Shown here one piece after another: positions 40,174 to 50,177 of a stretch of DNA of 64,000 nucleotides (positions within the stretch are counted from its first letter, which is position 1; every line of letters begins with the position of its first letter). The DNA comes from Methyloversatilis sp. GTDB taxonomy: Bacteria; Pseudomonadota; Gammaproteobacteria; Burkholderiales; Rhodocyclaceae. The stretch lies in assembly GCA_016791045.1 (NCBI GenBank), contig JAEUNO010000031.1, positions 62,001 to 126,000 of the forward strand. The letters are read 5' to 3'. The notes beneath the pieces were generated by a model, which saw only the letters and a list, made by a program, of their open reading frames with translations, had not been told where the DNA came from and made no database searches. The translations under genes were made by a program, and so were the position numbers.

Positions 40174-41025
40174 TCATCCGTCCCGTCCGAACTGCGGCCT
40201 GCGCCGTGCCACGAAGGCCTGGACGGCTTCGGCAAAGTCGGCGCTGGCGGCGCTGCGCCCGAAGGCTGCCGCCTCGGCCGCCAGCTGGGCGGCCAGCGGC
40301 TGACCGGCTGCGCCATCGGCGGCACCGTTCAGCAGGTGCTTGATCTCGGCATACGCATGGCGCGGGCCGCGGGTGAGCCGGGTCACTTCGTCGGCAAGGG
40401 CTGCCTCGAAATCGGCCACCGGCACGACCCGTTCGACCAGACCGAGCGCCTTCGCTTCCTGTGCGTCGAAGCGGCGTGCGCTCCACATCAACTCGCGCGC
40501 GCGTCGATCGCCCAGCGCGCGGCTGAGGAAGGCGGACTGCCCGCCGGCCCCCGGCTGGGCCAGCGCGATGCCGGCGGTGCTGAACAGCGCGTCGTCGGCG
40601 GCCAGGGCGAAGTCGGACGCCAGCGTCAGCGACAGGCCATAGCCGACGCAGTCGCCGCGCACCGCCGCGATCACCGGCTGGTGCGCCGCGCGCAGCGCAA
40701 GGATGACCGGATTGACCTGTTCGGCGACCAGCGCCTCGAACGACGCCTGTCGCGCAGCCGGGGCGAGCGCCAGCCCTTGCGCGAACTCATGCACGTCGCC
40801 GCCGGCGCTGAAACTGGCGCCGTCGCCGCGCAGCACAAGCAGTTCGCAGGCCGGATCGGACAGCACCGCGCCGACCGCCAGCCGCAGCGCGCGCATCATC
40901 GCCGTGCTGTAGGCGTTGCGCCGCGCCGGGCGCGACATGGTCAGCGTGGCCACGCCATCGTCGAAGCGGGTCAGGATGCAGCCGTCGCCGTTGCTGCCGC
41001 TTTGATCGTCTGCCTGTGCCTTCAT
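40174..41025 (-). CDS. Enoyl-CoA hydratase/isomerase family protein
   Basis: A 283-residue crotonase-fold protein. Key segments: TMSRPARRNAYSTAMMRALR, the oxyanion-hole strand LRGDGASFSAGGDVHEFAQG near residue 65, and AAVRGDCVGYGLSLTLASDF near residue 120, then PGAGGQSAFLSRALGDRRAR. The usual hydratase glutamates are not clearly placed, so the reaction (hydration, isomerisation or other CoA chemistry) is open. Its start is 2 bases after the sensor kinase stop, an arrangement without an obvious functional link. Confidence 0.85.
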   Translation of the reverse strand: MKAQADDQSGSNGDGCILTRFDDGVATLTMSRPARRNAYSTAMMRALRLAVGAVLSDPACELLVLRGDGASFSAGGDVHEFAQGLALAPAARQASFEALVAEQVNPVILALRAAHQPVIAAVRGDCVGYGLSLTLASDFALAADDALFSTAGIALAQPGAGGQSAFLSRALGDRRARELMWSARRFDAQEAKALGLVERVVPVADFEAALADEVTRLTRGPRHAYAEIKHLLNGAADGAAGQPLAAQLAAEAAAFGRSAASADFAEAVQAFVARRRPQFGRDG

Positions 41026-41027
41026 GT

Positions 41028-43289
41028 TCAGTCTCCGTGGATCGGTCCCGAGCGGGCCGCGTCGGTCGCATCGCAGTCGCCGTGCGTGCCGGGCGGCCGG
41101 CGAAGCCGGACCGGCGCCGCCACGCCTGCCGATGAGTCGTCCGGCCTGGCCGGTGCGCTTTCGCCCTGCACGGGCCCGTCCAGCGTGAATTCGAAAACCG
41201 CTCCGACGCCGACGCTGCCGCGCGCCCGGATATCACCGCCATGATGGCGGATGATGCGCCGCACGATGCTCAGTCCGACACCCGAACCGGCGTACTCGCT
41301 CGCCAGGTGCAGACGGCGGAATGGCTCGAACAGATGACCGGCATGCGCCATGTCGAAGCCGGCGCCGTTGTCGGTCACCCGGTACCACTGACGGCCATCC
41401 TCGACGAAGGCGTCGATGGACACCCGTGGCGCTGTCGCCCTTGCACCGTACTTGCAGGCGTTGCCGAGCAGGTTCTGCCACACCTGGGCCAGCATGGCTT
41501 CGTCGCCGGTGGCACAGGGCAGATCGCCGATGCGCAGCGTGCTGCGGCCGGTTTCGCCCATCTCCGCAAGCAGCGCCCACGCGCGGGCGGCACTGGCCGC
41601 CATGTCGATGCGCACCGGCTCGAGCGGGTACCGCGCGGCGCCGGCGAGACGGGTCAGTGCATCGATGATGTCGTCCATGTGGCGTGCGACGTTGTCGATG
41701 CGGTCGGCGTGCCGCAGCACCTTGTCGATGTTGCCGGCCTGCAGGTCGTCACGCAGCATGCTGGAGAAGCCGCGGATGATGCGCAGCGGCCCGCGCAGGT
41801 CGTGCGAGATCGAGGCGGTCAGCGTTTGCAGCTCGCTCTGGGTGCCCGCCAGTGCAGTCCGTGTCCGGGCCAGTACTTCGGCCTGCTGGTTCGCAGATTC
41901 GGTCAGCGCGTCGTAGGTGGTGCGCAGTGCATCGCTTTCGCGCAGCAGGTCGGTAACGTCGCGGATGATGGAAAACACCGCGCGTGCGCCGTCCGAACTG
42001 AACGCTTCGGAGGACACCAGACAGGCGCGCACCTCGCCGTCGGCCCTGCGCAGGCGCACCGGTGTGCTGCGCACTTCGCCGTCGGCGCGCATGAGCTCCC
42101 GCAGCGTGCGCAGGCCCTCCGGATCGACGAAGGCCGGCAGCGCGTCGATCGGCTGGCCGATGAGCGCGTCCGCCTCGGCGCCCGCCAGCCGGCACAGTGC
42201 GTCATTGACATCGAGCACGCGGCCGCTGGGGTACTCGCTGATCAGCATGGCGTCGGGGTGTTGCGTGAATGCACGTGCCAGGCGATCCTCCGCCCGTCGC
42301 AAGGCCTGCTCCGCCTCGGCGCGCCGGGTGCGTTCGCGTGCAGTCTCGGCCCGCCGGCGACGCAATCGCAGCGCCAGCCAGCCCAACGCGACCGACGCTC
42401 CGGCGCCGAGCAGCATCAGGTCCATGCGCTGGGTGACCACGCGCGCCTCGAGCGCACTGCGTTCCGCGGCAGCGCGATGGCTGCGCAGCCACTTCATGCG
42501 CAGGGCATCGAGCGTGCCGGCGCGCTCGAGTTCCTTCAGCGCGCCGTTCAGCACGTCGCGCAGCGCGTGATTGTCCGGCGCGACCGCAAAGCCGTAGTCC
42601 TGCAGCCGAAGCATGAATTCGCTCGCCACCAGCGCGTCGTACCGGCCGCTGTCCAGCAGCTTGTCGCCGTAGGCACGCGGCATCAGCGCAAACGCGGCGC
42701 TGCCGTTGTGCACGGCTGCGAGCGCGGCGGCGTGGTCGGCAACGTTCAGGAAGCGGTATTGCGGGCCGGCGAAGAAATTCGCCCGGGTTTCGCGCATGGG
42801 TTCGCGGTCGGGCACGGCAATGATGCCGCGCGTCAGGTCAGCCAGCGATACCGGTGCGCGGGCGTCGCGCCGGTGATAGATCGCCATCGCCGGTGTGGCG
42901 TGCGCGGTTGCGAATGCCGCCCACTGCTCGCGGCTGCGCGTGTGCGACATCGCGATCAGGTCCAGTCTGCCCGCGCGAAAATCGGCCTCGATGGCTGACC
43001 AGTCGTCCAGTCGCGGGACGATGTCGTGCCCGGTGACGCGCGCCAGTTCCGCGATCAGTTCGATCTGGAAACCTTGCGGCTGGCCGTGCTCGTCGATGAA
43101 CTCGAAGGGCCGGAAATCGCGGTCGCCGCCGTAGCGCAGCGTGTCGGCGAATGCCGCGCTGCAGGCACCGACGCAAAGCGTGGCGATGAGCAGCGGGCGC
43201 ACGGCGGAACGGAAAAGTCCCGCGCTGCGCAGACCGGAAGCCGGCCGGCAGATTCGTATCGAATGCGTGGTGCGTAACCGGTGGGTCAT
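41028..43289 (-). CDS. Sensor histidine kinase with periplasmic amino-acid-binding-type domain
   Basis: A 753-residue kinase: signal/anchor (RPLLIATLCVGACSAAFA), a family 3 solute-binding domain (about residues 35-265; LRYGGDRDFRPFEFIDEHGQ, PQGFQIELIAELARVTGHDI), a transmembrane helix (LMLLGAGASVALGWLALRL), a PAS domain, HisKA (TASISHDLRGPLRIIRGFSS) and HATPase (DNGAGFDMAHAGHLFEPFRR, GSGVGLSIVRRIIRHHGGDI). A ligand therefore probably binds directly in the periplasm, as in BvgS/EvgS-type sensors. The start at 43289 is the ATG nearest the signal segment; an in-frame ATG at 43391 is an alternative. No cognate response regulator is adjacent except the divergent REC-GGDEF-EAL gene. Confidence 0.88.
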   Translation of the reverse strand: MTHRLRTTHSIRICRPASGLRSAGLFRSAVRPLLIATLCVGACSAAFADTLRYGGDRDFRPFEFIDEHGQPQGFQIELIAELARVTGHDIVPRLDDWSAIEADFRAGRLDLIAMSHTRSREQWAAFATAHATPAMAIYHRRDARAPVSLADLTRGIIAVPDREPMRETRANFFAGPQYRFLNVADHAAALAAVHNGSAAFALMPRAYGDKLLDSGRYDALVASEFMLRLQDYGFAVAPDNHALRDVLNGALKELERAGTLDALRMKWLRSHRAAAERSALEARVVTQRMDLMLLGAGASVALGWLALRLRRRRAETARERTRRAEAEQALRRAEDRLARAFTQHPDAMLISEYPSGRVLDVNDALCRLAGAEADALIGQPIDALPAFVDPEGLRTLRELMRADGEVRSTPVRLRRADGEVRACLVSSEAFSSDGARAVFSIIRDVTDLLRESDALRTTYDALTESANQQAEVLARTRTALAGTQSELQTLTASISHDLRGPLRIIRGFSSMLRDDLQAGNIDKVLRHADRIDNVARHMDDIIDALTRLAGAARYPLEPVRIDMAASAARAWALLAEMGETGRSTLRIGDLPCATGDEAMLAQVWQNLLGNACKYGARATAPRVSIDAFVEDGRQWYRVTDNGAGFDMAHAGHLFEPFRRLHLASEYAGSGVGLSIVRRIIRHHGGDIRARGSVGVGAVFEFTLDGPVQGESAPARPDDSSAGVAAPVRLRRPPGTHGDCDATDAARSGPIHGD

Positions 43290-43949
43290 CAGGTGAATCA
43301 CGTGGGCTGCAGCGGCTGCGGACACATGCGCTCTGTGACCCGGACACCCTGCAGGACAGAAGAGTACAAGAGATTCATGCCGTGACGGCACGTTGCGCGC
43401 ATGTCATCGGAAGCGGCGGCCCGGCCGCTCCTTGCATTGCGTACGAAGGTTCACGGGCGTTCTGTTGCGGGTGCTGGCAGGGCGATGGATCAGCGGGCCC
43501 GGCAAGCGGTACGTCACCCGGCGCTGCATTTCGCTTCGCCGGTCGGCGACCGACCGTTCATGGTGCGGGAACCCAGGGGGACCACAGCCTGCGCAGCCGC
43601 TGGCGGCGTCGAGTTCCATCCGCCCACAGAACGCCGATTTGCGTGATCGGGGCAGGCTGGCCGGTCACTGTACTTCGTTCGAATCCGCCCGGAACATGCC
43701 AGGCTTCTGCAGGTCATGACGGATGCAAGGATCCACGATGAGAACGGCCCGAGCCGTTGTCGCCGATGTAAGGCCAGAGCACTCATAGGCGCCCGGACAG
43801 TCCGGATTCCGGCGTGCTGCTGTCCGCCGGTACCGGGCGCTTTCCCGGCAATGGGCCGGCGCAACGCGCGGCTCAAGTGATTGCGTCCGGGTGCCGATAC
43901 TGATGCACGTCCCGTTCCGTACATGAGGACATCGAGGAGACCACATCCA
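43290..43949. other. Divergent intergenic region of about 660 bases
   Basis: Lies between the sensor kinase (minus) and a REC-GGDEF-EAL gene (plus). Short frames exist but none has family similarity or a good ribosome-binding site, apart from GAGGAGA at 43934 serving the next gene. No RNA gene, repeat or clear promoter was recognised. Confidence 0.4.
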
Positions 43950-46130
43950 ATGCAGGACACCCCCCGCGACATGGCGGCTCGCGAGCAATCGGCCTCTCCC
44001 GCGGACACGGTCGCCCTGCGCGCGCTGATCGTCGAAGACAATCCCGTTGACCTGTGCGTCCTGCTCGTCCGCCTGAGGGCCGGTGGCTACGATGTCACGT
44101 CGGCGTGCGTCGAAACACCGGCCGGGTTGCGCGATGCGCTGGTGCGCGGCGGCTGGGACATTGTCATCAGCGACTACCTGATGCCGACCTTCAACGGTCT
44201 GGATGCGCTGAACATCGTCAAGCGCTTCGACCCCGACCTGCCTCTGATCATCGTGTCCGGTGGCATCGGCGAAGACATCGCGGTCGAGGCGATGCGCGCA
44301 GGTGCGCAGGATTACCTGTTGAAGAAGAACCTGCAGCGCCTGCCGGCGGTCGTTGATCGGGAGCTGAAGAAGTCGGCGGCGCGACGCGAGCAGCTGGCGG
44401 CAACTGCCGTGCTGCGCGAGAGCGAACTGCGCCTGCAGAGCATTCTCGCCACGCTGGAAGACATCATCTGGTCGATCGAGCTCAGAACGCAGCGACTGGT
44501 CTATCTCAACCCGGCCGCAGTCAATATCTACGGTGTACCGGCGGAGGCCTTCCTCGACGGCCGTATCGACTGGCTCGACATGGTGCATCCCGACGACCGC
44601 GAGCGCATGCGCCATTCGCTCAAGGAAGTGTCGAAGGTCGGCCGTCTGGCGAGCGAGTACCGCATCGTGCGGCCCGATGGCGAGGTGCGCTGGATACATG
44701 ACCGCGCGCGCGTCGTGTGCAACGAATCCGGCACGCGCGTGCGTGTGGACGGCATCGCCCGCGACGTGACGGAGCACAAGTTCAGCGAAGCCAAGCTTTA
44801 CCAGGCGGCCAATTTCGATGCCCTGACCGGCCTGCCCAACCGCGCCATGTTGAGCGATCGTCTCAATCGCGCGCTGGCCCGTCAGGCCGACGGAAAAACC
44901 ATTCTCGCCGTGCTTTTTGTCGACATCGACCGCTTCAAGGTGATCAACGACAGCATGGGTCACGACGCCGGAGACGAACTGCTGCGCCAGATCACCGAAC
45001 GCCTGTCGCTCGCCCTGCGCGCGAGCGACACGCTGGCCCGTCTGGGCGGCGACGAGTTCGTGATCGTGCTGCCCGACCTGCATCGCGCCGCCGACGCCGA
45101 AACGGTGTGCCGCAACGTGATGCGCGCCATCGAGCCGCCAGTCGAACTGCTCGGTCATCCAATCTACTGCACCGCCAGCATGGGCGTGGCGCTGTTCCCG
45201 ACCGACGGCGAGGACGCGGGCACGCTGCTCAAGCACGCCGACCTCGCGATGTACCGGGCCAAGAAGGAAGGGCGCAACACGTTGCGCTTCTACAGCCCGG
45301 AAGAGGGCGGTGCGGCCAACAACCGGCTCGAGCTGGAACGCGAATTGCGCGCCGCGCTGGCCAACGACGAATTCGAGCTGCACTACCAGCCGAAAGTTGA
45401 CCTGACGCGCGACGGACGCGTCGCCGGCTTCGAGGCGCTGGTGCGCTGGCGCCACCCCCGCCGCGGCTTGCTGTCGCCGCTGGAATTCATCCCGCTGGCC
45501 GAAGAGACCGGCCTGATCGTGCCGATCGGCACCTGGGTGCTGCGCGAGGCCTGCACCCAGGCACGCCTCTGGGTGAATGAATTCGGCTCGCACCTGCGCA
45601 TGGCGGTGAATCTGTCCGCCCGCCAGTTCGCCGGCAGCGATCTCGAAGAGACGGTCACCCGCGCGCTGCGCGACAGCGGTCTTGACGCCGGCAACCTGGA
45701 AGTCGAAATCACCGAATCGCTGCTCATGCAGGACGCCGGCAAATCAGTGCGCGTGCTGCGCCAGATCAAGGACATGGGCGTGTCGATCGCGGTGGATGAC
45801 TTCGGCACCGGCTATTCCAGCCTCGCCTACCTGAAGCGCTTCCCGCTTGACGTGGTCAAGATCGACCGCTCTTTCGTACGCGACATCTCCGACGACCCGG
45901 ACGACGCCGCCATCTGCGCGTCCATCCTCGCCATGGCCCACGCGCTGCGCATGGAAGTCGTCGCCGAAGGCGTCGAAACGATGCCCCAGCTTGCCTTCCT
46001 CCAGGCGCACGGCTGTCAGGTCATGCAGGGCTACCTGTTCAGCCGTGCGCTGCCTGCTGCCGACGCGACCTCGCTGCTCGCCAGTGGGCGCCGCCAGCCG
46101 CTCAGCGGCAGCGGGGTTGCCGCTGCCTGA
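43950..46130 (+). CDS. REC-PAS-GGDEF-EAL cyclic-di-GMP protein
   Basis: A 726-residue protein: receiver (about 22-140; ALIVEDNPVDLCVLLVRLRA, phosphoacceptor in DIVISDYLMPTFNGLDALNI), PAS (about 160-285), GGDEF (about 290-450; LARLGGDEFVIVLPDL) and EAL (about 470-715; FEALVRWRHPRRGLLSPLEF, EITES, VDDFGTGYSSLAYLKRFPLD, VAEGVET). Both catalytic sites look intact. The start at 43950 has GAGGAGA nine bases upstream, while the frame is open 23 codons earlier. It is divergent from the binding-domain kinase, which could phosphorylate its receiver. Confidence 0.92.
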   Translation: MQDTPRDMAAREQSASPADTVALRALIVEDNPVDLCVLLVRLRAGGYDVTSACVETPAGLRDALVRGGWDIVISDYLMPTFNGLDALNIVKRFDPDLPLIIVSGGIGEDIAVEAMRAGAQDYLLKKNLQRLPAVVDRELKKSAARREQLAATAVLRESELRLQSILATLEDIIWSIELRTQRLVYLNPAAVNIYGVPAEAFLDGRIDWLDMVHPDDRERMRHSLKEVSKVGRLASEYRIVRPDGEVRWIHDRARVVCNESGTRVRVDGIARDVTEHKFSEAKLYQAANFDALTGLPNRAMLSDRLNRALARQADGKTILAVLFVDIDRFKVINDSMGHDAGDELLRQITERLSLALRASDTLARLGGDEFVIVLPDLHRAADAETVCRNVMRAIEPPVELLGHPIYCTASMGVALFPTDGEDAGTLLKHADLAMYRAKKEGRNTLRFYSPEEGGAANNRLELERELRAALANDEFELHYQPKVDLTRDGRVAGFEALVRWRHPRRGLLSPLEFIPLAEETGLIVPIGTWVLREACTQARLWVNEFGSHLRMAVNLSARQFAGSDLEETVTRALRDSGLDAGNLEVEITESLLMQDAGKSVRVLRQIKDMGVSIAVDDFGTGYSSLAYLKRFPLDVVKIDRSFVRDISDDPDDAAICASILAMAHALRMEVVAEGVETMPQLAFLQAHGCQVMQGYLFSRALPAADATSLLASGRRQPLSGSGVAAA

Positions 46131-46256
46131 TCGGCACGCATGCGGGTTCTCTGAGTATCCCAAACGTATTTTTCGGGCAAGAATTCCGCGCTGCGTTGCA
46201 GGTCAGCGCCGAAGCGTGCTGTACACTTCGGCCAACCTCGTCCCGACCTCCTTTTC

Positions 46257-48188
46257 GTGCCAGACATCCCCACCACCTTTGCCGTCGACGGCCCGCTTGC
46301 GCGGGCGATCGACGGGTTCACGCCGCGTGCGCAGCAGACGGAAATGGCCGAGCGGGTGGCTGCGGCGATCGAACAGCGCGGGGTGCTGGTGGTCGAGGCG
46401 GGCACCGGGACGGGCAAGACCTACGCTTATCTCGTACCGGCGCTGCTGTCCGGCACCAAGGTGATCGTGTCGACCGGCACCAAGACGCTGCAGGACCAGT
46501 TGTTCCAGCGCGACCTGCCGACGGTTCGCGGCGCGCTGGGCGTGCCGGTGACCATCGCGCTGCTGAAGGGGCGAGCGAATTACCTGTGCCACTACCACCT
46601 CGAACGTGCGCTGCACGACGGCCGGCTGGGCTCGCGCGAAGAGGCCGGGCATCTGCAGGCCATCGCGCGCTGGGCCAAGGTGACGAGCAGCGGCGACAAG
46701 GCGCAGTGCACCGAGGTGCCGGAAGAGTCGGGCGCCTGGCAACTGGCCACGTCGACGCGCGACAACTGTCTGGGCCAGGATTGCCCGAACGCGAAGGAAT
46801 GCTTCGTCACCGCGGCGCGGCGCGAGGCGATGGAGGCGGACGTGGTGGTGGTGAATCACCACCTGTTCTTCGCCGACCTGATGCTGCGTGACGAGGGCGT
46901 GGCCGAACTGCTGCCGGCCTGCAACGCGGTGGTGTTCGACGAAGCACATCAGCTTGCCGAGACCGCCAGCCTGTTCTTCGGCGAGTCGGTATCGACCTCG
47001 CAGATGCTGGAGCTGGCGCGTGACACGCGCGCCGAGGCCGTCATCAATGCCAAGGATTTCAAACAGTTGCCCGAAGCAGCCGAGCGCATGGCCAAGACGG
47101 CGCGCGACCTGCGGCTGGTGTTCCGCGAAGAGAACGTGCGGCTGTCGGCTGCGCAGATCGACGAGCGCGCCGCGTTCGCGCCAGCGCTGGCCACCGTGCT
47201 GGACGGCTTGCGCGAACTGGCCGGCGTGCTCGAAACCCAGGCCGGGCGCAGCGAGGGGCTGGAAAAGTGCTGGCAGCGCTCGCTCGATCTGGTGGCGCGC
47301 ATCGAGCGCTGGCAGAAGCCTGACCAGGCCGACCGCGTTCGCTGGGCCGAGGTGTACACGCAGGCGCTGGCGCTGAACGCCACGCCGCTGTCGGTGGCCG
47401 ACATTTTCCGGCGCCAGATGGAAGACAACCCGCGGGCGTGGATATTCACGTCGGCCACGCTTGCGGTCGGTGGCGACTTCGGTCATTACTGCGGCGAACT
47501 GGGCCTGGCCGGCGCCGAGACCGCGCAATGGGGCAGCCCTTTCAACTACGGCGAACAGGCGCTGCTGTACGCGCCTGAAAACATGCCCGAACCGTCGGCG
47601 CCCACCTACGCCGAAGCGGTGGCGCGCACCGCCTGGCCGCTGATCAAGGCCTGCCGCGGTGGCGTGTTCGTGCTGTGCACCTCGCTGCGCGCGATGAAGC
47701 GCATCCACGAACTGATCGAGGACAAGCTGTCGGCGTATGACCCTGACCGCCCGCTGCTGATGCAGGGCCAGGCCACGCGCAGCGAGCTGCTGGAGCGGCA
47801 CCGCGCCGCCGGCAACGCGGTGCTGGTCGCCAGCCAGAGCTTCTGGGAAGGCGTGGATGTGCGTGGCGACGCGCTGCAGCTGGTCATCATCGACAAGCTG
47901 CCGTTCGCACCGCCGGATGATCCGGTGTTGTCGGCGCGCATCGAACACATGAAGCGCGAAGGCCGCAACGCCTTCATGGATTACCAGCTGCCGCATGCCG
48001 TGATCAGCATGAAGCAGGGCGCCGGCCGGCTGATCCGCGACGAGCGCGACCACGGCGTACTCGTCGTGTGCGACCCGCGCCTGATCGACAAGCACTACGG
48101 CAAGACCATCTGGCGCAGCCTGCCGCCGATGCGTCGCACGCGCAGCGAGGACGTGGCGGTGCAGTTTCTGGAAAGCCTGGGCGGCTGA
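46257..48188 (+). CDS. DinG/YoaA-family ATP-dependent DNA helicase
   Basis: A 643-residue XPD-like superfamily 2 helicase, closest in length to YoaA. Walker A VVEAGTGTGKTYAYLVPAL (about 45-63), cluster cysteines in NYLCHYHLERAL and CLGQDCPNAKECFVTAARRE, VVVNHHLFFADL, the DEAH box NAVVFDEAHQLAETA near residue 225, and C-terminal QSFWEGVDVRGDALQLVIID and MKQGAGRLIRDERDHGVLVV. Expected role: unwinding of damaged or structured DNA. The start is GTG at 46257, giving MPDIPTTFAVDG. Confidence 0.9.
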   Translation: MPDIPTTFAVDGPLARAIDGFTPRAQQTEMAERVAAAIEQRGVLVVEAGTGTGKTYAYLVPALLSGTKVIVSTGTKTLQDQLFQRDLPTVRGALGVPVTIALLKGRANYLCHYHLERALHDGRLGSREEAGHLQAIARWAKVTSSGDKAQCTEVPEESGAWQLATSTRDNCLGQDCPNAKECFVTAARREAMEADVVVVNHHLFFADLMLRDEGVAELLPACNAVVFDEAHQLAETASLFFGESVSTSQMLELARDTRAEAVINAKDFKQLPEAAERMAKTARDLRLVFREENVRLSAAQIDERAAFAPALATVLDGLRELAGVLETQAGRSEGLEKCWQRSLDLVARIERWQKPDQADRVRWAEVYTQALALNATPLSVADIFRRQMEDNPRAWIFTSATLAVGGDFGHYCGELGLAGAETAQWGSPFNYGEQALLYAPENMPEPSAPTYAEAVARTAWPLIKACRGGVFVLCTSLRAMKRIHELIEDKLSAYDPDRPLLMQGQATRSELLERHRAAGNAVLVASQSFWEGVDVRGDALQLVIIDKLPFAPPDDPVLSARIEHMKREGRNAFMDYQLPHAVISMKQGAGRLIRDERDHGVLVVCDPRLIDKHYGKTIWRSLPPMRRTRSEDVAVQFLESLGG

Positions 48189-48309
48189 GCGCTTCACGAT
48201 TTTACTGAGACGCGGTTGCGTGGATTTCCCGCTCCGCTCCGCGCCGCGCCCCGTGCGCCAGTCTGGACCTGGTCTAAACTCGTGGTTCCGAAGTCCGGGA
48301 GGTGTCGCC

Positions 48310-49467
48310 ATGTTGCGCGAAGCACTTTTCAGGGCGCCGCCGCAGGACGTCGCCCGTTTGTCGAAATTCCGCGTGCTGTCAGGGCTGCTGGCGCAGGCCG
48401 GCATCGAAGCGGACGGACCGGAACCGTGGGACATGCGCATCCATTCGCCGGACCTGCCGGCGCGCCTGCTCGCGCAGGGCAGCCTGGGGTTGGGCGAAAG
48501 CTATATGGATGGCGAATGGGATGCCGACCGTCTCGACGAATTCTTCGCCCGGCTGCTCCGGGCACGTCTGGGCGAGCGCGTTCAGCCGGCGCGCATCGTC
48601 ATGCACGCGCTCAGCGCGCACCTGTTCAACCGCCAGACGCGGCGCCGTGCCTGGCAGGTCGGCGAGCGTCACTACGATCTGGGCAACGATTTCTACGCGG
48701 CCATGCTCGACCCGCGCATGACTTATACCTGCGCCTACTGGAAAGACGCCGATGACCTCGCGGCTGCGCAGGATGCCAAACTCGATCTGGTGTGCCGCAA
48801 GCTCAGGCTCGAACCAGGCATGCGTCTGCTCGACATCGGCTGCGGCTGGGGCAGCCTGATCGGCTACGCGGCCGAGCACTACGGGGTGGAATGTGTCGGC
48901 GTGACCGTGTCGCGCGAACAGGTCGAGTGGGCGCGCGCACGCTATGCCGGCCTGCCGGTGGAATTCCGGCTGCAGGACTACCGCGAGGTCGATGAAGCGT
49001 TCGACCGGGTGGCCAGCATCGGCATGTTCGAACATGTCGGGCGCAAGAACTTCCGTACCTTCATGCAGGTGGCGCGGCGCTGCCTGCATCCGGACGGCCT
49101 GCTGCTGTTGCACACGATAGGCAAGAACACGCGGCGCGGCGCGACCGATCCCTGGATAGACCGCTACATCTTCCCCAACGGCGATCTGCCGGCGGTCGGC
49201 CAGATCGGCCATGCGCTCGACGACCTGTTCGTGGTGGAAGACGTGCACAATTTCGGCGCCGACTACGACCGCACGCTGATGGCCTGGCATGCCAATTTCG
49301 AAGCCGCCTGGCCGCAATGGGCCGACCGGCTCGGCGAGCGCTTTCGCCGCATGTGGCGCTACTACCTGCTGTCGTGCGCCGGTGCGTTCCGCGCACGCGA
49401 CATCCAGCTCTGGCAGTGGGTGTTGTCGCCGGCCGGCGTGCCCGGCGGCTATCGCCGCATCAGCTGA
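48310..49467 (+). CDS. cfa: Cyclopropane-fatty-acyl-phospholipid synthase
   Basis: A 385-residue SAM-dependent enzyme that adds a methylene bridge to unsaturated acyl chains in membrane lipids. Evidence: GLGESYMDGEWDADRLDEFF near the N terminus, HYDLGNDFYAAMLDPRMTYT, the SAM site RLLDIGCGWGSLIGYAAEHY near residue 175, and FEHVGRKNFRTFMQVARRCL with HTIGKN. The start at 48310 has GGGAGG upstream; the frame is open 30 codons earlier. Length matches the E. coli enzyme. Confidence 0.94.
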   Translation: MLREALFRAPPQDVARLSKFRVLSGLLAQAGIEADGPEPWDMRIHSPDLPARLLAQGSLGLGESYMDGEWDADRLDEFFARLLRARLGERVQPARIVMHALSAHLFNRQTRRRAWQVGERHYDLGNDFYAAMLDPRMTYTCAYWKDADDLAAAQDAKLDLVCRKLRLEPGMRLLDIGCGWGSLIGYAAEHYGVECVGVTVSREQVEWARARYAGLPVEFRLQDYREVDEAFDRVASIGMFEHVGRKNFRTFMQVARRCLHPDGLLLLHTIGKNTRRGATDPWIDRYIFPNGDLPAVGQIGHALDDLFVVEDVHNFGADYDRTLMAWHANFEAAWPQWADRLGERFRRMWRYYLLSCAGAFRARDIQLWQWVLSPAGVPGGYRRIS

Positions 49468-49476
49468 TGCGGGGCT

Positions 49477-49887
49477 TCAACCCGCATTGAAGTACTGGCG
49501 GATCGCCTCGTCGGAGGTATGGGTGTTCAACTCGCTGACGTTGATCGACAGGCTGCCGGTGGCCCACAGGTAGTGTTTGCGGAACCACGCATACAGTTCG
49601 TCCGATGCCTTGTCGATCGCGCCCAGGCGACCCGACTCGATCAGATATTGCAGCGCGCGGTCGGCACCGGGGGTGTGCTCGGTCACGGCGCGATGCTTTT
49701 CGAGCGGCTGGAAAAGGCGGCCCACATCGAGTGCGGTGACCGATTGCGGGCGCTCGGCCAGACGGCGCTCCAGCCTGTCGATTGCAGCCTTCCACGACGG
49801 GCTGAGTCTGAAACGTTTCCGCAGACTTGCGATCCAGTCTTGCAGAAGCGCAACATAGGTCTGTTCGGTGGCCTTTTCGCTCATCAT
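49477..49887 (-). CDS. Hypothetical protein
   Basis: A 136-residue soluble, mostly helical protein of no family I recognise (TYVALLQDWIASLRKRFRLS, ADRALQYLIESGRLGAIDKA, ELYAWFRKHYLWATGSLSIN). The start is placed at 49887, where AAGGAT precedes tandem ATG codons; the open frame runs further to 50160 without support. It is convergent with cfa, stops 9 bases apart. Confidence 0.6.
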   Translation of the reverse strand: MMSEKATEQTYVALLQDWIASLRKRFRLSPSWKAAIDRLERRLAERPQSVTALDVGRLFQPLEKHRAVTEHTPGADRALQYLIESGRLGAIDKASDELYAWFRKHYLWATGSLSINVSELNTHTSDEAIRQYFNAG

Positions 49888-50177
49888 GTTGGCGTTATCC
49901 TTATGTTCGGTCGCCGGTGACGCGGGCTTTCGGCCGACGTCATCCAGAGCGTGTCTACGGTTGCGAGCCGATCCGGCTTGAGTGGCGGGTGAGCAGTGTG
50001 ACGCAGCGAAACGAATATTTACCTGCGCGGTTCGCGCCACCCGCGCTGCATCACGGCAGCGGTCCGGTTCATCGTGAATGATCGATGGACGAGAATCGTT
50101 TTCAGGTCTGCAGACATGCGTCCGGTGCCCCGCTGACAGGGGCCTGTTTTCTTGCATCAATCTACCGGTTACACACC

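Noticed and set aside
43665..45593. Long minus-strand open frame (642 codons)
   Set aside because: Antisense to the REC-PAS-GGDEF-EAL gene; shadow of its codon pattern.
46203..48440. Long minus-strand open frame (745 codons)
   Set aside because: It lies antisense to the DinG/YoaA helicase, is rich in Arg/His/Gln/Ala as expected from high-GC shadow frames, and has no family similarity.
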